Made by a program: the position numbers and the translations under genes. A stretch of 64,000 nt of DNA from NCBI GenBank assembly GCA_039621445.1, contig CP154956.1, positions 19,371,295-19,435,294 of the forward strand, in the 5' to 3' direction. The stretch comes from Euglena gracilis (taxonomy: Eukaryota; Euglenida; Euglenophyceae; Euglenales). Below, one piece after another: positions 1-9,873 of the stretch; position 1 is the stretch's first letter; the number at the start of each line of letters is the position of its first letter. A model generated the notes under the pieces. It had not been told where the DNA came from. It did not search any database and saw nothing but the letters and a program-made list of their open reading frames with translations.

Positions 1-93
1 CAGGAGGAAGGCAGCAGTCTGTACGAGCCACCGGAGTCCCTCTACGAGCCGCCCGGTGACTACATAGGCAAATATGAGCATACCGGACCATGA
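1..93 (+). CDS. 3' end of an upstream gene (partial, unknown)
   Basis: A frame is open from the first base (CAG at 1-3) to a TGA at 91-93. It encodes an acidic, proline/tyrosine-rich tail with an imperfect repeat, SLYEPPESLYEPPGDY, ending GKYEHTGP. Codon use resembles the exons that follow. The 5' part lies outside the window, so neither family nor function can be named. It sits about 250 bases upstream of the ParB-like gene on the same strand and inside the same hairpin-bearing region, so it is probably a second gene of mobile element A. It could also be a 3' exon of a longer gene. Confidence 0.5.
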   Translation, partial: QEEGSSLYEPPESLYEPPGDYIGKYEHTGP

Positions 94-341
94 CCACTAC
101 AGACAACAAGAAAACGGATACCTTTTTTAAACATGGTGCTGTTTGCTCCAGGTTGGCAGTGTAAAATGGAGAGTGTTTTGCAAACAACAAGTAAAATCAA
201 AAAAAATCACCAATTTGGCTGTGCTTTATAAGTTCTTTTTGAAAATAAATGATACAAATACATTCATTTCAGCCTTATTTTCCACAGATTGCAGGAATAT
301 ATACATATTTTTTTTGATTTTTTCTTCACAGACCAGTACAC

Positions 342-3300
342 ATGCCTCCGAAGAAGCTGGCGAAGGCAGACACCACGGGACAGTCGATCCCGAAGCTGCT
401 GGAAGACGAGGAGATGCGGCTGCAGAGGGAACAGGGTTACGTGTCTGTGGGGGCCTCCGACGGATTGGACTGGCTGGGCTCACTGCAAGGCAGTGATATA
501 TCCGATGCTTCGTCGGACGTATCCGTAATGCCTCCTGATTGGGTTCACACACTGGCTATTACTAACTATGAACAGATATCGATTGGTAAATGTGGCAAGG
601 TTGCCCTCAGTGGAAAGACTTCTGTTGACATTCTTCATTGAAGCTAACGTTCAGAAGCATTGACAGATAAAAAATCACTTTGGTCAACTAATGAAGCGGA
701 AACACGCTTCATTGCCGTGAATTGCATTATTTCTCCCACAAAAGGAAGATAACTTAACTAACCCTGTAGTCGGGCAGCTGGTCCTGGACGTTGACCTGAG
801 CCGGGGGCAGGTCCGGCGGCCCCGTCAGGAGCATACTTGTAGTTAGTGCGCCGCGGCGCTCATGCCGCGGCGCAAATTTTTTTTTTCCGCGGTGGTCGCG
901 GCGCACAGAAAGATTTTTGCCGCGGCTGTCGCGGCACAAGCAAAATTTATTGCCGCGGTGGTCGCGGCGCAAGGGGAAAAAACTTCCGCGGTGGTTGTGG
1001 CACAAAATTTTCTGCCCGGAACGTATTGGCAGCAACACAACACCCAACATTTTTTGGTGGAAACAATTAAATTGATAGATGGTGAACGCTGATCTGTGAA
1101 ACAAACAAGAACACTTGCACAAAAGTTCACTCCCTTCCGCCAAATAGCCTTCTCGGCCATGGTCGAGAAAGTATCAAAGAGGCCAGGCAAGGGACGGGGC
1201 CGAAAGGAAGTATATGTGGGACACATTTAAAAAAAAAGACAATTGCCGTGGTGGTCGCGGCACAAACTTCAAAAGTTTCCGCGGCGGTCGCGGCACACAC
1301 ATAAACCAGTGCCGCGGCATTCGCGGCGCACAGAAAAATTTTTGCCGCGGCGCTGCCGGTTACAAAAAAAAATTTTCCGCGGTGGTCGCGGCGCACAGAA
1401 ACAATTTTTCCGGTCGCACTAACTGCAAGTATGGTCAGGAGCACGTAAACGACCTCATCACCGAGCTGAAGAACAATCCGCCGCAGGAGCTGGTGCTGAC
1501 GGTGTGGCCGGAGAGAGGTGTCCACCAGCACTCTCCATATTGTGTTCGTCGTTCCTGTGGATCAGACCCCCACGCTTCAAGTTGGTAGGTTGGCACTTTG
1601 GACATAGGACATAGGGCACATGTGTGTTTCTCTGTTTCATCATATGGAAATGATCTTTCATGGGTTGTTGGGGCAATGGATCGTTTCTGAATGTGTTCTC
1701 CTCTTCGCAGCTACGGGGAAGTGGGTCATCCTGAGTGGTCAACATCGTTTCCTGGCCGCGTCGGCCATCGCCGACGCCGCCATCGCCGATGCCCGGCGAG
1801 CTCCAGCCTTCACGGAGAGGTTCCGGTGCAAGGTGGTGAAGGAGAACACCAGCATCATCGAGCGCCAGCAGCTGGCCGGCAGGTTGCAGGCCATGGACGG
1901 CAACGTCATGGACATGACCCTGGCCGACCGCCTGCACTGGCTGCTGAAGGAGGACACCCACAACCGGGAGATTGCCGAGGCGGAAGGGGTGGCGTACAAC
2001 CCCACCAAGACGGAGCTGTTGAAGAACGTGTACAGCAAGACGGGATGCCGGGAGACCGTGGACGGTGCGCTGGTATGTTCTGTTGCCTATGGATGATTAT
2101 GCAGCCCAGAATGATTATGTGATATTTAATGACTGATAGCATATGGCATAGTCAGTTTGTTGTTGGGGGTTCTAATGTGATCACAAAAGGAAGCGTTTTC
2201 CCGCTTCATTATCCTCTATTTCAATTTTTGCCCTTCTCAGGGTACGTGGGTCAAAGTCATGATCCCGGTCACGGAGTGGGTACTGCAGAGTGGGACCGAG
2301 GCTGTGGAGGTGGTGAAGAGGATGGAGGCCCGAGGTGGGGACCGTGTGTCCCCACACACGTTCAAGTGCCTTGAGGCCATCTACCACCCGGACGACTACG
2401 CGGAGCTGGCCCAGGTGATGTTGGACGAGAAGTCCAAGCCCACCACCCAACGGCTGGGCCAGGCTCCACATTTTGCATTCCACATCTGGCGGATGGTTGT
2501 AAATCGAAAATGAAGAGGGATTTTTCATTCACAATGCAGACAGGAAGCGTGTTTCCGCTTCGTACATAAACTTTTAATTAATTAATGTATAATTGTGTTC
2601 ACAGTGTTCACCCACTCATCCAAAATACAAAATGGAGTCTGCTTCCAAGCACGAGACGGCGAAGCTGGTGCGCCGGAGGACCTGGACGTGGCTGCTGCAG
2701 CAACAGGAGCTGGATGCCGATGTTCTTCACCCGACCAGAAGTGTGTGCTTTTGTATAATTGTCTGCATGAATCATATGCATGCAAGTCTAAGAAATGCTG
2801 CCTTCCCTCATTTTTGATAACTGGTTCTTTACAATGATAAAATTCAGTCTGTATCATGAAGCGTTTTTCCGCTTCACTTTGTTTATTTGTGTTCTTTTTG
2901 CAGAGGACCTGGTGCAGGTGGCCGCGCTGGAGACCGCCCTGCAGCCGGAGCACGTCAAGGTGCCGATGACCGGAGTGAAGTGGAGGTGGTCGCCCGAAGC
3001 CCCCTGTGCGGGGACCAACAATTTTAAAAACAATTCTCGATTGACAGCCTGGAGTGAATGCACCCCTCCCAATGCACACCCCTCTCTGATGCAATGTCAG
3101 TTGTCCCCCGGCATCGGCCGCCCATCGAGGTGGTACGCCGCGCGCCGCTGTGGGCCGACCCCCTGTACGAGGGCCTCAGGCAGCGGCTGCTGGGCCCCGT
3201 GATGGAGCCCGTCGTCAAGATCGGGGGCGTCTTCGGCACCCTGGACCTGCACAGCATGAGCCTGCCTGGCCGCGGTCCGTCAACGCCCGGGAAGTCCAAG

Positions 3301-5177
3301 AAGCCGGAGGAGGAGGTGTCCAGCACCCAGGAGATCTCCACGCCAGGCCGGGCCACGGCCAAGCGGGCTGCCCAGCCTGAGGCACCGAAGACCGGCCTCA
3401 TCCACGTGGTGCCCATGCAGTCCACGGACAACGCCTGGCCGAAGGACCTCCGCCTGCTGGACCTGGCAGCCGTGGTGGTGGAGGTTGAGCCCCAGCAGTT
3501 CGCCGACAAGGACAGCGTGCATACCGAGGTGTTGAGGCTCATGCTGACGGGGGTGCCCATGATCGCCGTCGGGAGGGATATCGACCTGTGAGATCTCGCG
3601 GCTGACGAAGTTGCTGGGCAGTGAGATGACCGTCTTCCGCAAGGACATCGCCCGCAGCCGGGGCCCGACCCGGAGTGGATCTGGGCGCGAAGGACCCTGT
3701 CCATGTTCACCACGAACAGGAAGACCATGAAGGTGCACCGTCTATTTTATTTTATGATGAAGCGAAAAAAGCGCTTCCTGATAATGAGAGCACTTCTTTT
3801 CTTTTCATGTCTATGACATAGTGAGTGCATACATGTACATGTCACAAAACAGAAAATCCCTGTTCCTTCCCGTCGTAGGACCCCGGACAGATCACCTTGC
3901 AGGGGATGCACCAGGTCCCGGATTGCACTTAGCATGCTAGCAAGCTAAGAAAGTTGTCTTCAGTTTTCATACTTCAATCGTGAAACTTGTGTCCCGGTTG
4001 TTGAGGACAGTGTCAACCAACACCGTTAGATTTTGGCGATATCTGTTTTGAAGTGCAATCCGGTGCACCCGACGTTGCCCATCTTGTTCCTGTGGAGGTG
4101 GTCTGGTGGTTCCTGCGGCGGCTGGAGGTGGCCACCGCCGAGTGGGTGATGGTGCTGAGTTCCTGGCCGGTGCTGTCCGCCCAGCTGGCCGTGCGGGCGG
4201 GCAGCGCCATCAACCTGCTGTGGGGCGTGCCGGCGCTCCCCTCCGACGACGCAGAGGCCCAGCAGCGCTGCCTGGAGGACATCGGCCGCGAAGTGCGGGT
4301 GGCCGACGGGCTACCGCCGGTGATCTGGGTGCAGGGTGGCCCAGGATTCTGTCTCTTACTTTCACCGAACTTCAATTTCACGTGGTGTGACGTTTAACGA
4401 ATGCAAATGGAAATCACCTGGTTCAATCTGTGTCTTTTTTGTAGATTTAACAATTGAAGCGTAAAACCGCTTCGAATTACTTTGCTAAAAAAAAATTATG
4501 GTTTTTTATCTGCATTCCCATTCCCTTCTGACTCCGGACAAGGCATTTTCATGGGTTGCCCTGTGGCCAAGGACGTCCACCTGAGGATCATCCGCCACGT
4601 GGCCCTGAACGTGTCCGGGTACATCCCGGAGGGGACGGAGACGGCCCCCGCACCACCGACGGAGGAGGAGCCCCCGTCCAAGGGCGGCCGGGACCCGAAA
4701 GACTTCAAGTTCAAGGAGACCAAGGAGTCCCAGGACAAGCCCAAGGAGAAGGAGACCAAGGACAAGCCGGACAAGAAGACCAAGGACACGCCCAAGGAGG
4801 GCGCCCGGGGGAAGCAGTCCGCCTCCTCGCAGCAGCCGGCCCGGCACTCCTACGAATCGTCCCCGGAACCGCCGGAGCTCCCGACACACAGGGAGCGGCC
4901 TAATGGTGGATTGTCTGGATATCTCTTTCCTTATGTCATGTGTCCAGTTGGCAGTAATTTAACAGTTCTGTTTGATGAAGTGTTTTTCCGCTTCCTTATC
5001 ACTGAATCAGAGTATTTTTTGTAAGATTGGTATTGTGTTTCACGTTTTACTGTAATGCGATGCATCAAATCAAAACCGTTATCTGAGTTCCACGCCTCCC
5101 GTTTGCGCCGCTCCCTATTGCCGAGGAAGCGGTCTGCCCTTGAGAACATCCAGGAGATGCTGGTGGACGACGAGTGA
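342..5177 (+). CDS. Spliced gene with ParB/sulfiredoxin-like motif and lysine-rich tail
   Basis: Proposed exons: 342-518, 778-828, 1439-1517, 1711-2072, 2241-2495, 2605-2740, 2904-3005, 3101-3732, 3879-3914, 4098-4335, 4543-4905, 5088-5177. All introns have GT...AG ends except 829-1438 (see that entry), and phases agree at nearly every join. The start ATG at 342 follows a CAG acceptor at about 327-329. Residues from exons 2-3 (LITELKNNPP, then GKWVILSGQHRFLAAS) match the ParB N-terminal/sulfiredoxin pattern 'dG.HR..A', a fold used in DNA-binding partition proteins and some nucleases. Exon 11 is a charged K/E/D-rich stretch followed by S/P-rich sequence. Two single-base frame slips, near 3587 and 3663, compensate each other. 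The last exon fits in frame with stop 5177 only if its phase differs from exon 11; the strict phase gives a stop at 5143. It is probably cargo of, or machinery for, element A; biochemical role unknown. Confidence 0.65.
829..1438 (+). mobile_element. Nonconventional intron that is a transposon with intact 8-bp duplication (family G)
   Basis: GTCAGGAG is repeated exactly at 824-831 and 1434-1441. Between the copies lies an element with 19-bp terminal inverted repeats: CATACTTGTAGTTAGTGCG at 832-850 and its complement at 1415-1433, one mismatch. Removing 829-1438 joins CGT CAG to GAG CAC in frame and makes one exon reading QVRRPRQEHVNDLITEL. The cut lies between duplication bases 5 and 6, so CAT falls at +4 and ATG at -8. 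Euglenid nonconventional introns carry CAG and CTG there. The interior has about nine copies of a private near-palindrome, TGCCGCGGTGGTCGCGGCGCA, at 850-1010 and 1240-1400, and no coding sequence. It has no GT-AG ends. Confidence 0.85.
3915..4097 (+). other. Intron with 13-bp perfect inverted repeats
   Basis: Within this intron CCGGATTGCACTT (about 3918-3930) is matched exactly by its complement at about 4053-4065, enclosing a roughly 120-base AT-rich core. A partial duplication TGCACC(A/C)G flanks the pair, 7 of 8 bases. The exon join used in the gene model is GT...AG (CAG|GTCCCG, GTGGAG|GTGGTC), so this may be an 'intermediate' intron: a transposon-like insertion now removed with conventional borders. 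Which pair of borders is used is not settled. Confidence 0.5.
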
Positions 5178-6465
5178 GCGGGCGGATGCGGCAGCCGCGG
5201 TGGCAGCGGGCGGCTGGTGCCGCCAGCGAGGGAGGGACAAGCGAGACCCAGACCTGTACCGGACCCAGACCGGACCAGACCCATACCCACACCCAGTCCC
5301 AGTCCCCAACCATGCGCACGCCTTCGCCACACCACACCCACCCATTTCGCCGTGTCTTTCCTTTGTGTTTGTCTTTGGCATGGCTGCTGAACTGGGGGCT
5401 GTGGGGTTTGTTCCAGCTGTGACTTTTGTTTTGAGAATCAAAGTTACAAATCCACAACTTGCTCAGTTAAAGGTGCTTCGGGATACAATGCATCTTCTCG
5501 GTACTGTTTGATGCGTGATTTACGTTTGTTGCGTAGTTCAAATTTGCCATATGTCATTACAATCTGCATTCAGTTGGTTCAGTGATGTTGACAATGGCAG
5601 TTTCAGACCTGTACAGTACAGTTTGGATTAGACTAAATTTCTCTGCTTTGCTTTGAGGAAGCGGAAACCCGCTTCATCATTTCCTGCTTGCTGTTGCAGG
5701 TTTTCCCTCCTACCCGCTTATGATGGCCCGGTGCCTCAAGCGCAGACTTTGATTACAGGTCTGTATTGTTCTGTTTGTTACATTTGTATGCCGTTTGTTG
5801 TGGCTGTAATGTTTTCTGATTAATGTATTAGTTAAACTTAATGCCAATGATTACTGCTGAGTTCGTGTGGTTCATCACACCCCTCCGGATATGCTGAACG
5901 AATGTATGTGGGAATTATTATTCACTGTTTGAAGTGAATCTACTTCCATCTGACTTATCACATAATTTTTCAGTTTCTCATTAAAGCGTTTTTCCGCTTC
6001 CTTTTTGTTTTACGAAAATTTTCTTCACTTTGCTGTAGTATTACCTTAGGCATGATTATTCTGGTGTTGATTTTGTGACCTGTGTATGATTTTGAAGCGG
6101 AATGTCCTCTTTACCGCTTCCTATATTTTGTATTTATTATTTTACCCCCTTTGCAGGGGGTTTCGCCTTCTTCTGTCTCTGGAGGCAGTCAACATGAGGT
6201 GTGTATTTGCACTTTATTGCTGTCTTTGAAATTTCTGTATGGTTTTTGTTCATTTATACTAAATTTCAAAATTTAAGTGGCATTTAGCTTGTTTTTGGTA
6301 TTTTTAAAACTTCGTTACTGCAAGCCAAACATCCAATCAGAAATGGCCTAAATCAGTACCACTTCTAAAACCTTCAAAAAAAACAGGCCATTTTTAGAAG
6401 CGGTTTTCCGCTTCCTTTTTCGTTTCGAGGGGGTTTAAATTTTTGGGCAGTTTACGCCTCCTAAG
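5178..6465. other. AT-rich distal part of element A, no gene seen
   Basis: After the last exon the sequence is AT-rich with four family-A hairpins and polypyrimidine-AG stretches (for example near 5690-5700 and 6150-6160). These could be acceptors of further 3' UTR introns. No open frame resembles a protein. The stretch ends at the CCTAAG terminus. Confidence 0.5.
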
Positions 6466-8485
6466 GCAAAGTGAAACATTAATACCGTAGACAGAGGCGA
6501 AACCTCCCCTCCCCCCAAAAGAAACTGTAAGAACCGATTGCCGGAAATTCATGTTACGAAAGAAGAGCATTCCGCATTTTGGACCTCCCTGCAGTGGGGT
6601 CTAAGACTCTGTTGGGGTCTTCATTCAGCTCTGCCTTGGCTTCAGCCAAGCAGCTCCAGGCACGTGGCCTCCAAAATAACGTTGCAGTGCCCTGAAGCTG
6701 TACATGCCAAATAACTTTGCACAGAAATGGTCAAAAAAAAGATTGTCCAAAAAATTTTGTCCCCACCAGGCAATCTCTAAAGCACCCCAAGGGGGCCCAG
6801 CGGAGGTTTTCTTTTTTAGAACCCAAGGGGGAAGGGGGGTCGGACCCACTCACTGTTTTTATTGTTCAACAATCGAAACAAAGGAAAGATTCCACCTTCA
6901 GCTCAAAGCGCTGGATTTACCCCAGTTTGGCCTGCTCCCCGCACCCCCCTCTGATTCCTACCACAGTTTGACCAAACAACCCCCTCCGGTTCATTTTAAC
7001 TTTTTCTGATTTTTGACAAGAGGATATTTTCTGAGGCCGTAAGAAATCCCCCCAGATGGCTCCCCAGACGACCCCGGGTGCTTGCAAGTTTCTTCAGAAG
7101 GATCACTTCAAAACAAAAACATCGCAAGGAACAACCACGTGGTGATACTTTTTCCGGATAATCAAGAGGCGGTGAGCGCCAACAAAACATCCAGAGTGCC
7201 GCGATTGGGGCCAGGCAGTTTCTTAAGCCAGACCCACCCCTGGGCCTGGGGAGGGTTCTGCCAGCCAGCACCTTTTTCTGGCTGGCTGGACAGAAAAGAA
7301 ATGCACCAAACTATTTGAAGAGGGTCAAAAAATGGCCAAAATTGGCGATTTCTGAGGGCTGTTTTTTCACGTTTTTACCTCAAAATGGCTGAAGAAGTAT
7401 TTTTGGGTGTGCAACCCGGATCCAGCTTGGTAGCCGGTAGGACCCTCCTGGACCCCCATCCCACTTGGGAGGTTGAGCCAGCACCTTTTTCCACCAGCTT
7501 GACCCAGAGATTTTTTTTTAAGTTTCGTGACTCGTGGGGTCGAGTTGAGTGGGTACCCCGCCTCTGGCAGGGTTTCCCTCTAATTTTGGCGCGAAACGCC
7601 AAATTTTTTTCCCAAAAGTCGCTCCCCCCCACCCCCCCCCCCCCCCCGGGGTGCCCTCCCCAATATGTATAAAAAAAACCGTCTCAACGACGTCTAGCTA
7701 AAAGCAAAAGCATCAGATATTTCTGAATTAACTTCCTGGGAAGATGACCTTTAAAATGGTGGGTAAAAATCAAGGGGAGGCCTTGTCGAAATTGAGAACC
7801 CTCCCTTGGAAACGCTGGAGAGGATTCACGGACTGTTTTGAAAATTGTGGGATTTTCCGAGGCCAAGTCAAAAATTTTCTGATCTCTTGGGGTCGTCCAG
7901 GCACAGTCAGACAGCGGCATGGGACCGATTCCCGTCTAACTTGACCGACTGTGACAAACAACGGCAAAACAATCCCTTTGGACCTTCAGACTAGTCAGAG
8001 CCAATCAAAAAGATATGCCAAATTGGGAAACTGAACGCACATCAGTGCTTCAAATTTGCTTAAGTTTGTGATTTGAGCGTCCAGCTGACGTCATGCGATA
8101 CAATCTGACTTTCTCGTCGTGCGATAGAATTGGTATATTTGTTTTCAAAAAGCGGGATGGAAACCGTTTGGAGGAACTTGGCTGCCGAACATGCGGTCGC
8201 TGACAGTACTGGGGGCTGGCAGATTGGAAGTGGGAGCAGCAAAACAGCCGAGATGGGGCAGAGAGAGCTTATGCAGGAGCATAGGGGGTGGGGTGGGGGC
8301 AGGGCACCGCGTGCACCATCAATGTCGGCAAAACAAAACACGCATACGACACCCAAGCAACCCTCTGCTTTGTGCATCTAGCTCCCCCCCCCCGGGAAGC
8401 TGTCACCTGACAAGTCAGCCACCACGCACCTGGGTCGATTTCCCAGGCTGGGGGACCTGCCTTCGCAGGGCAGTGCCTCTTACAC
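6466..8485. other. Gene-poor spacer, nothing recognised
   Basis: Mixed-composition DNA with poly-C tracts (about 7622-7648 and 8386) and short fragments of C-rich elements. 'GGGAAGCTGTCACCTGACA' near 8395 is related to the repeats at 28.5 and 56.7 kb. Open frames are short and overlap on all strands. I see no exon-like segment. Confidence 0.4.
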
Positions 8486-8595
8486 GGACACAAATCACGT
8501 ACACAAAATCACGTACACAGAAACACGTACACAAAATCAGGTACACAAAATAAAGTACACAAATCACGTAAACAAATCACGTACACAAATCGCCG
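8486..8595 (+). repeat. Degenerate 13-base tandem repeat
   Basis: About nine imperfect copies of ACAAATCACGTAC, with copies changed to AGAAACACGTAC or AAAATCAGGTAC. They directly follow a C-rich element fragment and precede the pentanucleotide satellite by about 200 bases. No coding potential. Confidence 0.85.
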
Positions 8596-8796
8596 AGGCG
8601 CCGTGACAACACCGTTCAACCTGGGGCCAGGGGTTGCTTGAAAGGCAGGAGATGCCCCGGCCTTTGCGAGATCCATGGACAGCTGAGCGGGGGAGGGGCT
8701 GTTCGTCATAGAAGGACACCGTGTGGAACGCGGCGATAAAGGGGAGAAGAAGGCAGAAGAGGAACCCAAAAGCACGGCGAAGCGACGCCTGTCTGT

Positions 8797-9119
8797 GTGT
8801 GTGTGTGTGTGCGTGTGTGTGGTGTTGTGTTGTGTTGTGTTGTGTTGTGTTGTGTTGTGTTGTGTTGTGTGGTGTGGTGTTGTGTTGTGTGGTGTTGTGT
8901 TGTGTTGTGTTGTGTTGTGTGGTGTGGTGTGGTGTGGTGTGGTGTGGTGTGGTGTGGTGTGGTGTGGTGTGGTGTGGTGTGGTGTGGTGTGGTGTGGTGT
9001 GGTGTGGTGTGGTGTGGTGTGGTGTGTTGTGTTGTGTTGTGGTGTGTTGTGTCGTGTTGTGTTGTGTCGTGCTGTGTCGTGTCGTGTTGTGTCTGTGTGT
9101 GTGTGTGTGTGTGTGCGCG
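8797..9119 (+). repeat. Pentanucleotide satellite TGT(T/G/C)G with (TG)n caps
   Basis: A 5-base unit is iterated for about 270 bases in homogeneous blocks: first TGTTG, then a long TGTGG block, then TGTTG, then TGTCG. (TG)n lies at both ends and CGCGCGCGC at the right end. The three units differ at one position only. The long cysteine/valine 'ORFs' across it on both strands are by-products of the 15-base period. The same unit recurs in opposite orientation at 48.72-48.91 kb. Confidence 0.95.
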
Positions 9120-9405
9120 CGCGCCCAAATGTGTGGTAAAACCCCAAACAACAGGGCAGGTAACCCCTGGGGGTCCCCACCCACCCACCCACTCAGCCTG
9201 GCGCGGGACCCCCCCCGAGGAGGGACACCCTCAGAAAATTTCGGCTGTCTGGAGCAACTTCTTAAAGGGGAAAAAAAATGCTCCATAACGGCAGGGGGGG
9301 AAACGCGCATGGACCCTCAAAAAAGCGACACAAAAAAATGCAAATAAACACAAAAACAGGCAAAAAAAAAGAAAAAAACGCAAATTGCATTTAAAACCCC
9401 CTAGG

Positions 9406-9873
9406 CAGGGGATTTCTTAAGCACCTCCCGGGGGGTCCAGCCTCCGGCTGGCAAAAAGGCTGCTGGCTGGATTTGAGCTGGCTGGTTGGACCCACCCGGG
9501 GGGGGGGGGGGCCGGGGCTGGAGGGGGCTGGGCTGGGCTGGGTCGGTGAAAAACAAAGTTCTCTAAAAAATTCTTGCCATTTTCGACATTTTGGTGAATG
9601 GAGCTAGATCAAGGCTGGGGGGCTGTGATGGAGGAAGCTGTGGTGAGGGGAAAAAATGCAGGGATAGGTGACCTGGGCAGCCCAGTTGGCTGGCCAGCCT
9701 GCGGCCGGCTGGCCCGGCCTCTGGCCGGGCTGGACCCGACTTTATTTCACTCGACCCCCGTGGGGGGGGGGGGGGCTCCCAGCCCGAATTTGGGCTGCTG
9801 GCTGGATTTGAGCTGCTGGCTGGCTGGACCCCCCCGGGGGGGTAGGGTACCCTCCGGCTTAAGAAATCCCCTG
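9406..9873. mobile_element. CAGGGG...CCCCTG element, 8-bp duplication CCCCTAGG
   Basis: The ends are inverted repeats, CAGGGGATTTCTTAAG at 9406 and its complement ending at 9873. They are flanked by an exact 8-bp duplication, CCCCTAGG (9398-9405 and 9874-9881). The interior is non-coding: poly-G/poly-C tracts and direct repeats of 'GCTGCTGGCTGGATTTGAG'. Terminal CAGGG plus 8-bp duplications is the pattern of non-autonomous hAT-type elements. No transposase is encoded. Confidence 0.88.

Larger units (their letters stand above)
693..6414. repeat. Dispersed GAAGCG...CGCTTC hairpins of element A
   Basis: Each copy is a 6-bp perfect stem with a 5-7-base loop, usually TTTTT or AAAAC. Positions: 693-710, 2191-2208, 2544-2561, 2858-2875, 3759-3777, 4456-4473, 4977-4994 (one stem base changed), 5658-5675, 5983-6000, 6094-6120 (long loop) and 6397-6414. 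Introns 1, 3, 4, 5, 7, 9 and 10 of the ParB-like gene hold about one each. The loops vary while the stems are kept, as expected of a protein-binding site or a structured RNA. Confidence 0.85.
1..6465 (+). mobile_element. Large mobile element, family A (right part; left end outside window)
   Basis: The right tip at about 6449-6465 reads CAGTTTACGCCTCCTAAG. It matches the ends of elements B (GGCCGCCTAAG) and E (GTGCCACCTAAG). Eleven copies of an 18-bp hairpin, GAAGCG-N5/6-CGCTTC, lie at 693, 2191, 2544, 2858, 3759, 4456, 4977, 5658, 5983, 6094 and 6397. None is seen after 6414 in the rest of the window. The hairpins occur only in introns and flanks, never in exons. The element carries at least one complete gene (342-5177) and the tail of another, so it may be an autonomous or cargo-bearing member. 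The element boundary is inferred from the shared terminus and the hairpin distribution; the left end cannot be seen. Confidence 0.6.

Noticed and set aside
8721-9347. Long Cys/Val-rich and His/Thr-rich open frames
   Set aside because: They are read through a 5-base tandem repeat whose 15-base period never makes a stop. They exist in several frames on both strands.
9406-9873. Calling the CAGGGG elements confirmed hAT transposons
   Set aside because: Ends and 8-bp duplications fit hAT, but no transposase is present in the window. I describe them as hAT-like only.
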